Below are positions 33,760 through 42,743 of a stretch of 64,000 bases of DNA, one piece after another (positions within the stretch are counted from its first letter, which is position 1; each line of letters opens with the position of its first letter). Below the pieces are notes generated by a model. The model was not told the origin of the DNA, ran no database searches, and was given only the letters and a program-made list of their open reading frames with translations. The DNA is taken from NCBI RefSeq assembly GCF_004916895.1, contig NZ_SNTZ01000003.1, forward strand, positions 124,001 to 188,000. The letters run 5' to 3'. The translations under genes were made by a program, and so were the position numbers. The DNA comes from Flagellimonas alvinocaridis. GTDB taxonomy: Bacteria > Bacteroidota > Bacteroidia > Flavobacteriales > Flavobacteriaceae.

Positions 33760-36700
33760 ATGAAGAACGTTTATCTCATTTTGATGGGTTTGTTTATGGG
33801 GCTTACGACCTATGGACAGACCATTACAGGAACGGTGACTGATTCATCGGGTCAACCCTTACCAGGTGTCACCATTGTTGTTCAAGGAACAACAAATGGT
33901 ACCACAACAGATTTTGATGGAAATTTTTCCATTGTCGCTTCTAGCGGACAAGTACTACAGTTTTCGTATTTGGGCATGCAGACCAAAGATGTAACCGTAG
34001 GTTCGCAAACCAGACTCAATGTGGTCATGGAGGAAGATTCAACACAATTGGATGAAGTGGTGGTCACCGCTTTTGGTGTTGAACAAAAGCAAAAATCCTT
34101 AGGATATTCAGTTACCAAAGTAAGTGCCGAGGATGTTAATCTTGTGGGGCAAGCCAACCCTATAGAAACCTTACAGGGTAGAATTGCGGGTGTACAGATC
34201 AACCGAACCTCGGGTAGTTCCGGTGGTGGTGTTGATATTTTGATTCGGGGGGTTACTTCCATTGACCCTTCACGGGGGAACCAACCTTTGATCATTGTTG
34301 ATGGTCTTGCCCTTAACAATGACACCTTTGCCGGTGAGGTTAGGCCAAGTGCAGGTTCCAACTCTCCCAATAGTTCAGAGCAATTTGCTTTTTCCAATAG
34401 GGCAGGAGACCTAAACCCGGAGGATATTGAAAGCTTTAACGTATTAAAGGGAGCGGCGGCAACCGCACTTTATGGGGTAAGGGCTTCCAATGGAGCTATC
34501 ATTATCACCACAAAAAAAGGAAAACTAGGCAAGCCTAAGATCAATTTGACAGCCTCTACTTCGTTCAGAAATGTTAGAACCACACCACCTTTACAAACTA
34601 CGTACAGGGAAGGTTTTAGTGGTGCACCAAGAACATTGTACGACCCAGATTCTGAAACAGGCTTCAACAGGGTTCAAAATTCCACATCTTTTTATTCATG
34701 GGGTCCTGAATATTCGTTGGATTCGTACGACTTGGGGGATGGAAACATCGTTGATTTGTCCAACGACCGGTTTTACAGCCCTTATGACATCTTTAGAACA
34801 GGTTTTAACACCCAACTTAACTTAAACCTTAGTGGGGCAGGAGAGCGAATAAATTATTACTTCTCGGTTGGAAACAACAGCGAACAGGGTGTGCTGCCCA
34901 ATACAGACTATAAAAAGACCAATTTTAGGCTTAAGGCAGGCTATAAGGTAACGGATAATTTTAATATTGATGGTTCTGTTGCGTTTTCCAGCTCTGGAGG
35001 AAAAAGAGCCAATGGAGGTGATAAATCCGTGATGAGCGCCCTATCTTACTATTCTGGGACCTTTCCTATAAATGATTACATGAACCCAGATGGAAGTGAA
35101 CGTGATTATTCCTTTGGAATAATTGATAACCCAAGATATCTTATGGAAACCAGTAATCTTGAGGACGATGTAAGCCGATGGATCGGTAACACTACCTTGA
35201 CGTGGTCTCCTAAAGACTGGGTCACCTTTACCTATGCGGCACAGATTGACAACTATTCCGATGCACGAAACAGATATGTGGGACCAGATTTGGATGGAGG
35301 TTCTCAAGTAGGTGGATTTATCTTGGAACAGAACATTAATTTCACCGGATTGGAATCCAATTTCTTGGCAGCTTTCAATAAATCTTGGTCAGATGATTTT
35401 ACAACAGACTTGACTTTGGGGCATCAATTGTCAGATTCAAAACGCTCCTATCTTGAGGCTAGGGGAGAAGGATTGAACATTCCCGGATTGAACGAAATAG
35501 GCAATACCACCAACTTTTTTATAAATAAAAGCATTGTTCAGGAACGCGTTATGGGGGTTTTTGGGGAGCTTAAGTTGGGATACAAGGATAAACTATTCCT
35601 GTCCTTGACAGGAAGAAATGACTGGATTTCTACTTTACCTGTTGATAACCGATCGTTCTTTTATCCATCGGCAAGTTTGGCATATGACATCTCTGACCTG
35701 TTTGGTGATACCAATGTGTTTAGTTTTGGTAAACTAAGGGCATCATGGGCTGAAGTAGGAAAAGGCCCAGGATTTGGCCAAGCAGGACAATATTTTGTGG
35801 TTGATGGCGACTTTCCTTTTGCAGGCGTAGGGGGTTACAGAAGAAGTACTCAAAGAGGCTTCGAAATTGTACCGGAGAAGAATCAATCGACCGAGTTTGG
35901 AGCGGACCTAAGGTTTATGGATAATCGTATCAGGTTGGATTACGCCTATTACAACTCCCGTGTCAAGGATCAAATATTTGGTGTGGGCGTGGCCAATTCT
36001 TCAGGGTATTCACAAATTTTCAGAAATGCAGGAGATTACAAGGTATTTGGACATGAACTTTTGATCAGTGCAGATATCATCAGAAACCAAGATCTTCGAT
36101 GGGAACTTATCCTGAACTGGTCTACCAGCGAAGGAGAGGTGTTGGAAATACCTGACGATGTTGAATCCATCATCTTTGCCGATTCCGGTTTTGCAGGGGT
36201 CACTTCAGAAGTAAGGGAAGGAGACAAGATGGGTAATCTCTATGGATACAAATGGGTATATGAAAATGGAGAACGATATATAGACGCCAATGGCTATCCC
36301 GTAATCAATACAGATGAAAGGGTCATTGTGGGGAATGCGTTCCCAGATTTTATTTCTTCCATTGGTAGTAACCTAAAATGGAAAGGAATTGGTTTTAATG
36401 TCTTGTTGGAATACAAGAAAGGAGGAGACCTGTATGATGCCGGCCTAAGAAACTCCATTAGGAATGGTAATCCATTGAGCACACTTCAACGTGATGTCAA
36501 TGTAGTTTTGGATGGTGTCATGGATGACGGAAATGGAGGGTTTGTACCGAATACCACCGAGGCCTTGATAGATGCCAACTACTACAGAAACTCCAATGCA
36601 TACAACCGAGCTTCCGAAGTGTTGGTACAAGATGCCAGTTGGGTAAAACTGAGAAACGTGTCCTTGTCCTATGATATTCAAAGCAACCTTATCAAGAGTT

Positions 36701-36879
36701 TGAACATAGAAAAGGTAAGTGTTTCGGCAAGTGTAAATAACGTTTTACTCTGGACGCCTTTTGATGGATATGACCCAGAAGGGAATCAATACAGCGCAGG
36801 CAGCAATGTATACGGCTTCACAGGGTTAAATATTCCGTTGAGTGAGAGCTATTCATTTGGTTTAAATATTGCATTTTAA
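33760..36879 (+). CDS. SusC/RagA TonB-dependent receptor (second pair)
   Basis: A 1039-residue outer-membrane transporter: signal peptide to about TTYGQ, carboxypeptidase-regulatory-like domain (about 22-105, GTVTDSSGQPLPGVT), plug (about 110-250, LDEVVVTAFGVEQKQKSL) and barrel ending FGLNIAF. Unlike the first SusC it has no STN domain, so it should not use FecR/sigma signalling. The SusD partner follows. No enzyme, regulator or transporter accompanies the pair, so the ligand is unknown. The 286-bp gap upstream is very AT-rich; I found no exact promoter there. Confidence 0.94.
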   Translation: MKNVYLILMGLFMGLTTYGQTITGTVTDSSGQPLPGVTIVVQGTTNGTTTDFDGNFSIVASSGQVLQFSYLGMQTKDVTVGSQTRLNVVMEEDSTQLDEVVVTAFGVEQKQKSLGYSVTKVSAEDVNLVGQANPIETLQGRIAGVQINRTSGSSGGGVDILIRGVTSIDPSRGNQPLIIVDGLALNNDTFAGEVRPSAGSNSPNSSEQFAFSNRAGDLNPEDIESFNVLKGAAATALYGVRASNGAIIITTKKGKLGKPKINLTASTSFRNVRTTPPLQTTYREGFSGAPRTLYDPDSETGFNRVQNSTSFYSWGPEYSLDSYDLGDGNIVDLSNDRFYSPYDIFRTGFNTQLNLNLSGAGERINYYFSVGNNSEQGVLPNTDYKKTNFRLKAGYKVTDNFNIDGSVAFSSSGGKRANGGDKSVMSALSYYSGTFPINDYMNPDGSERDYSFGIIDNPRYLMETSNLEDDVSRWIGNTTLTWSPKDWVTFTYAAQIDNYSDARNRYVGPDLDGGSQVGGFILEQNINFTGLESNFLAAFNKSWSDDFTTDLTLGHQLSDSKRSYLEARGEGLNIPGLNEIGNTTNFFINKSIVQERVMGVFGELKLGYKDKLFLSLTGRNDWISTLPVDNRSFFYPSASLAYDISDLFGDTNVFSFGKLRASWAEVGKGPGFGQAGQYFVVDGDFPFAGVGGYRRSTQRGFEIVPEKNQSTEFGADLRFMDNRIRLDYAYYNSRVKDQIFGVGVANSSGYSQIFRNAGDYKVFGHELLISADIIRNQDLRWELILNWSTSEGEVLEIPDDVESIIFADSGFAGVTSEVREGDKMGNLYGYKWVYENGERYIDANGYPVINTDERVIVGNAFPDFISSIGSNLKWKGIGFNVLLEYKKGGDLYDAGLRNSIRNGNPLSTLQRDVNVVLDGVMDDGNGGFVPNTTEALIDANYYRNSNAYNRASEVLVQDASWVKLRNVSLSYDIQSNLIKSLNIEKVSVSASVNNVLLWTPFDGYDPEGNQYSAGSNVYGFTGLNIPLSESYSFGLNIAF

Positions 36880-36888
36880 AAAATGACT

Positions 36889-38376
36889 ATGAAAAAAATA
36901 AGAATAAGTATAGAAAAGGTTTTTCTACTGTGCTCCCTCATGTTTGTGGTGGGATGTAGTGAAGATTATTTTGATGTGAACACCCCTTCCAACACAGCTA
37001 CGGAGGAGGAATTGCGAATGCAGGACCTAATGGCTCCAGTAATGCACAGTACCATGGAGGGACAAAGATCTGCCGAACTTTCTTTTGGCAACTATGTGCA
37101 ATATTTTGTGAACACGGGAGGAGGTGCCGCAGGGCAAACTTCTGCTTCGGGACTTTGGGAGCAGGTGTATCTTTATATTTTGCCCAATTTGCAAGTTATC
37201 AAAGCTAAGGCCGAAGAAAATGGCTCAACCCATATTGATGCCATAGCAGACATCCTTACTGCGATAAACATTGGTATCGCAACCGATACTTGGGACAATA
37301 TTCCATATTCGGAAGCAGGACAAGGTCCAGAAAACAATTTCCCAACGTTTGATACCCAAGAAGAAATCTATACAGAGATCTTCGCATTGTTGGATGCTGC
37401 CATTGCTAAATTGGAGACTACGGACAACTCTGTTTTTAGCTTAGGCTCCTCTGATTTAATTTATGGTGGGGATACCGATAAATGGCTTAGGGCAGCCTAT
37501 TCGCTCAAAGCAAGGTATCAATTGCATTTGGTGAACAAAGGAATTGTTTCGGCCAATGATGTGTTGGCGACCGTTGAAAATGGGTTTACCTCCAATGACG
37601 ATAATTTTGCCATGTACTATGATGATAGAAATATAAATCCATGGTATTCTGAAGAGATCTTGGCCCGAAATACCGGTAACCTTAGCAAGGATATCGCCAG
37701 CCAATTGGTAAGCTCCATGAACGGGGAATATTTTCCTTTTCAAGGCGGAATAGTAGAAATAGACCCCAGACTTCCTTTGTTTGCTGAAAACAACGACGAG
37801 GCAGAGTATAAAGGCTATGTAAGTGGTGGTGGCGGAATTGCACCGGATGGTACGGATGCCAATACAGGTTTTAGGACTGATGGGTTTTATACCAGTGTGG
37901 ACTCACCATTGATTTTGATCAGCTACGCTGAAGTTTTGTTCATAAAAGCTGAAGCTGCTTTCTTGGCCAATGGGGGTAACGAGACCAGTGTTGGTTCCAG
38001 TGCAACAGCCTATACCGCTTATTTGGACGGTATTGCTGCCAGCATGGGAATGTATGATGTGGATGGCACTGATTATATGGCTGATGGAGCAATTGCTGTT
38101 GGAGAAGCAGGTTTGATGTTGAACCACATAATGAAGGAAAAATACATCCATAACTTCTTGAATCCTGAAACTTTTGTGGATTATCGCAGGTACGACTTTT
38201 CAGATGATGTTTTCACGGGATTACAGATTAGAAGTGAAGAAGAAAGCGCGGACACAGAATTTCCCGGTCAATGGTTCAGGAGGGCAAATTATCCGGCCAG
38301 TGAACTTACCAGAAATGAAGCCAATGTTCTGGCCAACCAGCAAGATCCTGTAGATCCTGTTTGGTGGGATGAATAG
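36889..38376 (+). CDS. SusD/RagB-family outer-membrane lipoprotein (second pair)
   Basis: A 495-residue lipoprotein (lipobox VVGCSED) of the SusD-like subgroup with the FDVNTPSN start, LYGGDTD-like segment IYGGDTDKWLRAAYSLKARY and C-terminal KEKYIHNFLNPETFVDYRRYDF. It pairs with the preceding SusC (9-bp gap). An ATG two codons earlier (36883) is equally possible. Length and layout are close to SusD proteins that bind peptides or glycans; no assignment can be made. Confidence 0.92.
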   Translation: MKKIRISIEKVFLLCSLMFVVGCSEDYFDVNTPSNTATEEELRMQDLMAPVMHSTMEGQRSAELSFGNYVQYFVNTGGGAAGQTSASGLWEQVYLYILPNLQVIKAKAEENGSTHIDAIADILTAINIGIATDTWDNIPYSEAGQGPENNFPTFDTQEEIYTEIFALLDAAIAKLETTDNSVFSLGSSDLIYGGDTDKWLRAAYSLKARYQLHLVNKGIVSANDVLATVENGFTSNDDNFAMYYDDRNINPWYSEEILARNTGNLSKDIASQLVSSMNGEYFPFQGGIVEIDPRLPLFAENNDEAEYKGYVSGGGGIAPDGTDANTGFRTDGFYTSVDSPLILISYAEVLFIKAEAAFLANGGNETSVGSSATAYTAYLDGIAASMGMYDVDGTDYMADGAIAVGEAGLMLNHIMKEKYIHNFLNPETFVDYRRYDFSDDVFTGLQIRSEEESADTEFPGQWFRRANYPASELTRNEANVLANQQDPVDPVWWDE

Positions 38377-38400
38377 ACAACTATCTAGTTTCTAATAAAA

Positions 38401-38428
38401 AAAAGGCCATCCGATCAGATGGCCTTTT
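38401..38428. terminator. Bidirectional terminator between susD and the NlpC/P60 gene
   Basis: AAAAGGCCATC (38401-38411), loop CGATCA, GATGGCCTTTT (38418-38428), preceded by more A. Works for the plus-strand susD and the minus-strand peptidase operon. Confidence 0.92.
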
Positions 38429-38453
38429 ACTTTTATAGACTTTAACGGATAAC

Positions 38454-39656
38454 TCAGAAAATGTCCTGCTCCGTTACGTAAAGAATTCCCTCGTCCTTTT
38501 GGTTTAAAATGCGCTTACTTCTTAGGTATCTGTTGTGGTTGAACTCATCGTAATTTTCCGCATCCTTGTCCATGCTGCTGATATGTACATCGCCAGCCGA
38601 ATGTATAAATTCATTGTTTCCGAGCCACATACCCACGTGGGTCGCTTTTTCTTGGGTGGTATCGGTGGCCTTTCTTCCAAAAAAGAGTAAATCTCCTGGA
38701 ACCAATTTTTCAAAATCACCGGTTTCATCAACCAAAACTCCTTCGTGTATCTGTTGGGAAGCATCACGCGGTAAAATCATCCCGTTCATAAAAAACACGG
38801 TTTTGGTGAAACCACTACAATCCACACCTTTGGCCGAAGTTCCTCCCCATAAGTAGGGTATCCCCAGCATTCTCTTGGAAGTTGCTACCAAAGCTTCTTT
38901 GGTAAAGGGAAGTTGTGATTTCCATTCGTTGTATGGTACCCCTTCAGATTTGGCAATAAATGCTTTTTTTCCATCTGGGTACATCACTTCAAAAAAATCG
39001 CCCTGTTCAGAGACCAATTGTAAAATGTTCCCAAAAACCAAATCCGATACCACTTGGGCATTCTGGGTTTTACCCGAATAAGAGTTGCCAAAGGTTTGCG
39101 TATAGATCAGTTTCTCCGAATTTTTCCAAGCCTTGGATTGTTCATGGTCCATGAGGGCCACTCCTCCGCCATCTACCCAACCCAAATATTGGTCTGGCGT
39201 TTGTATACGGTACCAGCTCCCTTGTTTTTGAAAAACTTTTACAGGTGTTCCCATGGTAGCTTGCGTAACCATTTCCGCAGCATGTGAAGCTTTACCCCTT
39301 AAATTGGCCACCGAAACTCTGATGACCCCCTGTATATGGCCTTCAAGGGTTTTTGAGGGAAGGACTTCAATACTGTCCACATAGGTGATTTGTTGCGATT
39401 TAAGTTCCTCTTTTAGAGATTCCAAGGCTTTTGGTAGATTGGTCTCACCTTTTATAACATATCCGATACTTGTTGATTTGGCCTCAATATCAAAAATAGC
39501 CACCCGTTTATCAGGAACGTGTGCGTTGGTTACGGAGGAAATAATGGACTCGATGGCTGTGTTATCTGCAGGGGCATCTGTTTTGCAGGATAGGATTAAG
39601 GTTGAAACAAGTAATAAAAGGAAAAACCCTCTATTGTGATAAAAGAAATAGTTCAT
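38454..39656 (-). CDS. NlpC/P60 (C40) peptidase lipoprotein with SH3 domains
   Basis: A 400-residue lipoprotein (lipobox LILSCKT). Bacterial SH3-type domains occupy about residues 115-255 (RGKASHAAEMVTQATMGTPV, WYRIQTPDQYLGWVDGGG). The C-terminal NlpC/P60 domain has catalytic cysteine in GVDCSGFTKT, histidine in THVGMWLG and a further polar residue in FIHSAGDV. It resembles YkfC-type gamma-D-glutamyl-L-diamino acid endopeptidases that trim murein peptides. It is the last gene of an operon with a dipeptide epimerase, which acts on exactly the product (L-Ala-D-Glu) of this peptidase. Confidence 0.92.
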   Translation of the reverse strand: MNYFFYHNRGFFLLLLVSTLILSCKTDAPADNTAIESIISSVTNAHVPDKRVAIFDIEAKSTSIGYVIKGETNLPKALESLKEELKSQQITYVDSIEVLPSKTLEGHIQGVIRVSVANLRGKASHAAEMVTQATMGTPVKVFQKQGSWYRIQTPDQYLGWVDGGGVALMDHEQSKAWKNSEKLIYTQTFGNSYSGKTQNAQVVSDLVFGNILQLVSEQGDFFEVMYPDGKKAFIAKSEGVPYNEWKSQLPFTKEALVATSKRMLGIPYLWGGTSAKGVDCSGFTKTVFFMNGMILPRDASQQIHEGVLVDETGDFEKLVPGDLLFFGRKATDTTQEKATHVGMWLGNNEFIHSAGDVHISSMDKDAENYDEFNHNRYLRSKRILNQKDEGILYVTEQDIF

Positions 39657-39718
39657 GATCTTTATTTAATTATTTAGTTTGACCCATTGATGGACGGGGA
39701 ATAATTGGCAAAACATAC

Positions 39719-40768
39719 CTACGGTTTAAAACTGTTCAAGCAGGTTATAAGTTTTTGTACATCTTCCTTGCTATGGTAGGCACTCAAGACAATTCTACTG
39801 ATTATAGGTCCATTTTCATCAGGATAATTGAAATTCGTGAAAATAAAACCATGGTCCTTTAAAAATTGAGCCAGCGATGGGTTACAGAACTCAAAAGTTG
39901 GGTGGCCGGCCAAATGGCTGAACGGTGTTGAAAAAGTATAGCTGTCCTCAAACATTTTTAAATGCTCCATCACTATATTCCTTCGCTCATTATATATGGT
40001 CCTTGCTTCCATAAGCGTGCCCATAAATGCTGGGGAGGTTGGACTGGCTGCTCCAAAAAAAGCAGTATTCCCAAACATTTCAATGGTGCTTTTGGCACCA
40101 AATATGGCTCCCGATTGGATTCCCAAACCTTTTCCCAAAGAACAACAGACGATAAGCTGCAAGGGGTTTAATTGCTTCAACCTGGCATAGCAGCCATTTC
40201 CTTCATTTCCCACAAGACCTATACCGTGAGAATCATCTCCCACCAAAATAACTTTGTCCAATGGAAGTCCTTGCAGTGTTTCAAAATTCGGGAATTGTCC
40301 TCCTGAAAAATCAATGGTATCAAAAAGAATGACAGGGGCAGGACCAAGCCGTTGTTCCAGACTTTTGGAAACCTGATCCTGCAAATCTTCAACACTATTG
40401 GTCATAATAATTTTATCGGTCAAAAGTGCCGTATGGGCGTTTGACGCAGCAATAACCGAGTGCCCCTGTTGTAATAGGGTCTGTACCACCAATTGGGCAG
40501 CCAAATATCCCGACGATAGAGTTATGCAGTCCTCACTACCTACCCAATTCCCTAAAAAATCCTCGGCCTTACGGTATACTTCCAACCTTACATTGGATTT
40601 TCGGGATGCTCCATAATGTAGACCATACTGTTGCACGTTCTTTAAAAATAGCTCAATAAAAGGCGGATGGGACTGCAGCCCCAAATACGAAGTGCCACCA
40701 AAATAGAGATATTCTTTATCGTCAACAACTATAGTCCGGTCGGGTATACGATCAAGTGGTAGGGCCAT
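39719..40768 (-). CDS. Class I/II aminotransferase-fold PLP enzyme (AONS/KBL-like)
   Basis: A 349-residue PLP enzyme of the alpha-oxoamine synthase group. The PLP lysine is in CCSLGKGLGIQSG, the cofactor aspartate in LVGDDSHGIGLVG, and the start YLYFGGTSYLGLQSHP is typical of the group. BioF and KBL-type enzymes condense amino acids with acyl-CoA, but the exact reaction here is open; the context suggests amino acids released from murein peptides. It overlaps the epimerase stop by one base (TAATG) and precedes the peptidase gene by 62 bp. Confidence 0.85.
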   Translation of the reverse strand: MALPLDRIPDRTIVVDDKEYLYFGGTSYLGLQSHPPFIELFLKNVQQYGLHYGASRKSNVRLEVYRKAEDFLGNWVGSEDCITLSSGYLAAQLVVQTLLQQGHSVIAASNAHTALLTDKIIMTNSVEDLQDQVSKSLEQRLGPAPVILFDTIDFSGGQFPNFETLQGLPLDKVILVGDDSHGIGLVGNEGNGCYARLKQLNPLQLIVCCSLGKGLGIQSGAIFGAKSTIEMFGNTAFFGAASPTSPAFMGTLMEARTIYNERRNIVMEHLKMFEDSYTFSTPFSHLAGHPTFEFCNPSLAQFLKDHGFIFTNFNYPDENGPIISRIVLSAYHSKEDVQKLITCLNSFKP

Positions 40769-41778
40769 TACAACAATTGTATTCCGCTACCGGGTAGCTC
40801 GGGGAAAATGAGTTTGCCATCCTCCAGAATTTGTACGCCTTGAGCAATGTCTTCTTTTAATAGTAGAGGGCCATCCATATCCACATAATCCAGTTGCGGA
40901 AGCAGTTGTGCTATGGCCGATATTCCCACTGTGGACTCTGTCATACAACCAACCATTACTTTTAAACCCAGTTCTTTGGCTTTTTGGATCATGCGTCGGG
41001 CGGGGGTCAGGCCACCACATTTTGTCAATTTTATGTTGATGCCATCAAAGTAGCCACCACAATTTTCAACATCGCTTTCCACAATACAACTTTCATCGGC
41101 AATGACAGGAAGAACACATTCCTTTTTTACTTTTTCCATGCCTTCCCAATCATCTGCCTTTAGCGGTTGTTCCAAAAACTCTACCCCCAAATCTTTTAAG
41201 AGGGGAGCATTTTTCAAAGTTTCTTCGGCGGTCCATGCGCAATTGGCATCGATTCGGAAAATACTATCGGTGTGTTGGCGCAGTTCCCTCACAATGGCAA
41301 CATCATCCGAAGTGCCCAACTTTATTTTGTAGACAGGCCATGGTTTTTCCTGTAGTTTTTCAACCATTTTGGGAATGGTGTCAATGCCAATGGTGTAGTT
41401 GGTGATAGGATAGTATGACGTATTGGTGCCCCAAATTTCATATAAAGGTTTTCCTTGTAATTTTCCATACAGATCATTGGCCGCCAAGTCCATGGCACAT
41501 AGGGTGAAGTTTTGCAGCCCTAGGCTTTTTAGAAATGTATGGAAGTTCTCGGGTGTATCAAAATCGTAGGTTTCTATGTTGTTTTGAACCGCTTCAATTT
41601 CAGCCTTCATGCTTTCCACTGTAATCTTGTAATAGGGGTTGGAAGTGGCTTCACCATATCCTGTTTTCCCATTGAGCGTAAGACAGATGATCATGGTGTC
41701 TTGGGTCACATGGGTTTCTCTTGATATCCCAAAAGGGTGTTGCAATTGCAACACATATTTCTTGATTTCAATATGCAT
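40768..41778 (-). CDS. Dipeptide epimerase (L-Ala-D/L-Glu epimerase-like)
   Basis: A 336-residue enolase-superfamily enzyme. The catalytic lysine pair is in VYKIKLGT, metal ligands in RIDANCAW, LEQPL and IADESC, the opposite lysine in INIKLTKCGG, and the substrate-binding DMDGP signature of dipeptide epimerases near the end. It converts L-Ala-D-Glu from peptidoglycan turnover to L-Ala-L-Glu, making it usable. First gene of the operon, followed with one-base overlap by the PLP enzyme and then the NlpC/P60 peptidase. Confidence 0.93.
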   Translation of the reverse strand: MHIEIKKYVLQLQHPFGISRETHVTQDTMIICLTLNGKTGYGEATSNPYYKITVESMKAEIEAVQNNIETYDFDTPENFHTFLKSLGLQNFTLCAMDLAANDLYGKLQGKPLYEIWGTNTSYYPITNYTIGIDTIPKMVEKLQEKPWPVYKIKLGTSDDVAIVRELRQHTDSIFRIDANCAWTAEETLKNAPLLKDLGVEFLEQPLKADDWEGMEKVKKECVLPVIADESCIVESDVENCGGYFDGINIKLTKCGGLTPARRMIQKAKELGLKVMVGCMTESTVGISAIAQLLPQLDYVDMDGPLLLKEDIAQGVQILEDGKLIFPELPGSGIQLL

Positions 41779-41832
41779 TTATACAAAAGTTTTAGACCTG
41801 CTAAGATAACCACATAAGATGTTTTAAAAGCA

Positions 41833-41860
41833 AAAACCCGCTGAAGTTTCAGCGGGTTTT
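41833..41860 (-). terminator. Terminator of the PadR-PspC-GIN unit
   Basis: A 13-bp perfect stem AAAACCCGCTGAA / TTCAGCGGGTTTT with a 2-base loop, 26 bp after the stop of the head-GIN gene. Confidence 0.93.
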
Positions 41861-41885
41861 CCAGATTTTGGATGGTTTGGTCAGG

Positions 41886-42608
41886 TTAGTATTTGTGTAC
41901 ACTCCCTGAGACCGATTTTTTTGTCTGTACACTGGCCTCACCCGTGTACGATATATCTGCACCGCTACTGGCATCTGCAACCAATGATTCGGTTACGTTT
42001 ACCGAAATGTCGGAGCCACTACTGGCATCTGCATTGCATCTCTTGGTGATCAGTTCCTTGGCTTTAATGTCTGCGCCACTACTGGCATTTGCATAAAGTA
42101 CATCTGATTTTCCAGAAATTTGAATATCTGCACCGCTGCTGGCTTCGGCAGAGACTTCTTCGGCAACAAGCTCTACTTGCAGGTCGGACCCACTACTGGC
42201 TTCCAACTCGATTTTTTTGCTTTCAACGACATTTTGAACAATCAGGTCTGCACCGCTGGAACTTTCCAAAGCCGTAATTTCAGGAAGGGACACATATATT
42301 TTTTTAGTGGCCCTGCCAATGTTTTCAATGGTATGTATTTTCAATCTACCATCTCTAACGTCTGTAGCGATCAGGTCAATGATATTTTCATCCGCTTCTA
42401 CAGAGATTTTAAAATCTCTATCCTGGGTAACATATACATCCAAACCTTCTGATGCCGAGATCATGGTAAAGTCTTCAGATACGTTTCGGGTCTCTTCCAC
42501 CACTTGGCCGTTTCCTTTTTTACCGCTTCCAAAGTTGATATCCATCATACATGAGGATGCAAATAAGGAAAAAAGTGCTGCGATTGCTAATCTTGCTAGT
42601 GTAGTCAT
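41886..42608 (-). CDS. Head GIN domain (DUF2807) lipoprotein with SSGAD repeats
   Basis: A 240-residue lipoprotein (lipobox FASSCMM). The head GIN domain forms a right-handed beta-solenoid; six SSG[A/S]D motifs at an 18-21-residue period mark its coils (for example ASSGADIQISG, ASSGSDISVNV). It is the final gene of the PadR-PspC unit. Such proteins are widespread in Bacteroidota; they are thought to act in the cell envelope, but no activity is known. The leader carries one copy of the shared 14-mer at 42648-42661. Confidence 0.9.
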   Translation of the reverse strand: MTTLARLAIAALFSLFASSCMMDINFGSGKKGNGQVVEETRNVSEDFTMISASEGLDVYVTQDRDFKISVEADENIIDLIATDVRDGRLKIHTIENIGRATKKIYVSLPEITALESSSGADLIVQNVVESKKIELEASSGSDLQVELVAEEVSAEASSGADIQISGKSDVLYANASSGADIKAKELITKRCNADASSGSDISVNVTESLVADASSGADISYTGEASVQTKKSVSGSVHKY

Positions 42609-42647
42609 GGTTGTTGTTTTTTGCCCCAGTTCAGGGACTGTTCGTGA

Positions 42648-42661
42648 TTTGATTGATGATT
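42648..42661 (-). repeat. Leader repeat AATCATCAATCAAA, copy 1 (before head GIN gene)
   Basis: Reads AATCATCAATCAAA on the minus strand, followed by TCACGAACA; the PadR-leader copy at 44942-44955 has nearly the same extension (AAACGAACA). Confidence 0.7.
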
Positions 42662-42743
42662 GTACTTATTTATTTCAGTGTAAAACTCGTATTTGCTTTC
42701 CATTTTGGGTAGGAAAGCTTACCCAACTGTTAAAAAGAATTGC

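Noticed and set aside
33594..33842. 82-codon plus-strand frame across the second SusC start
   Set aside because: AT-rich, no family features, overlaps the SusC signal peptide in another frame.
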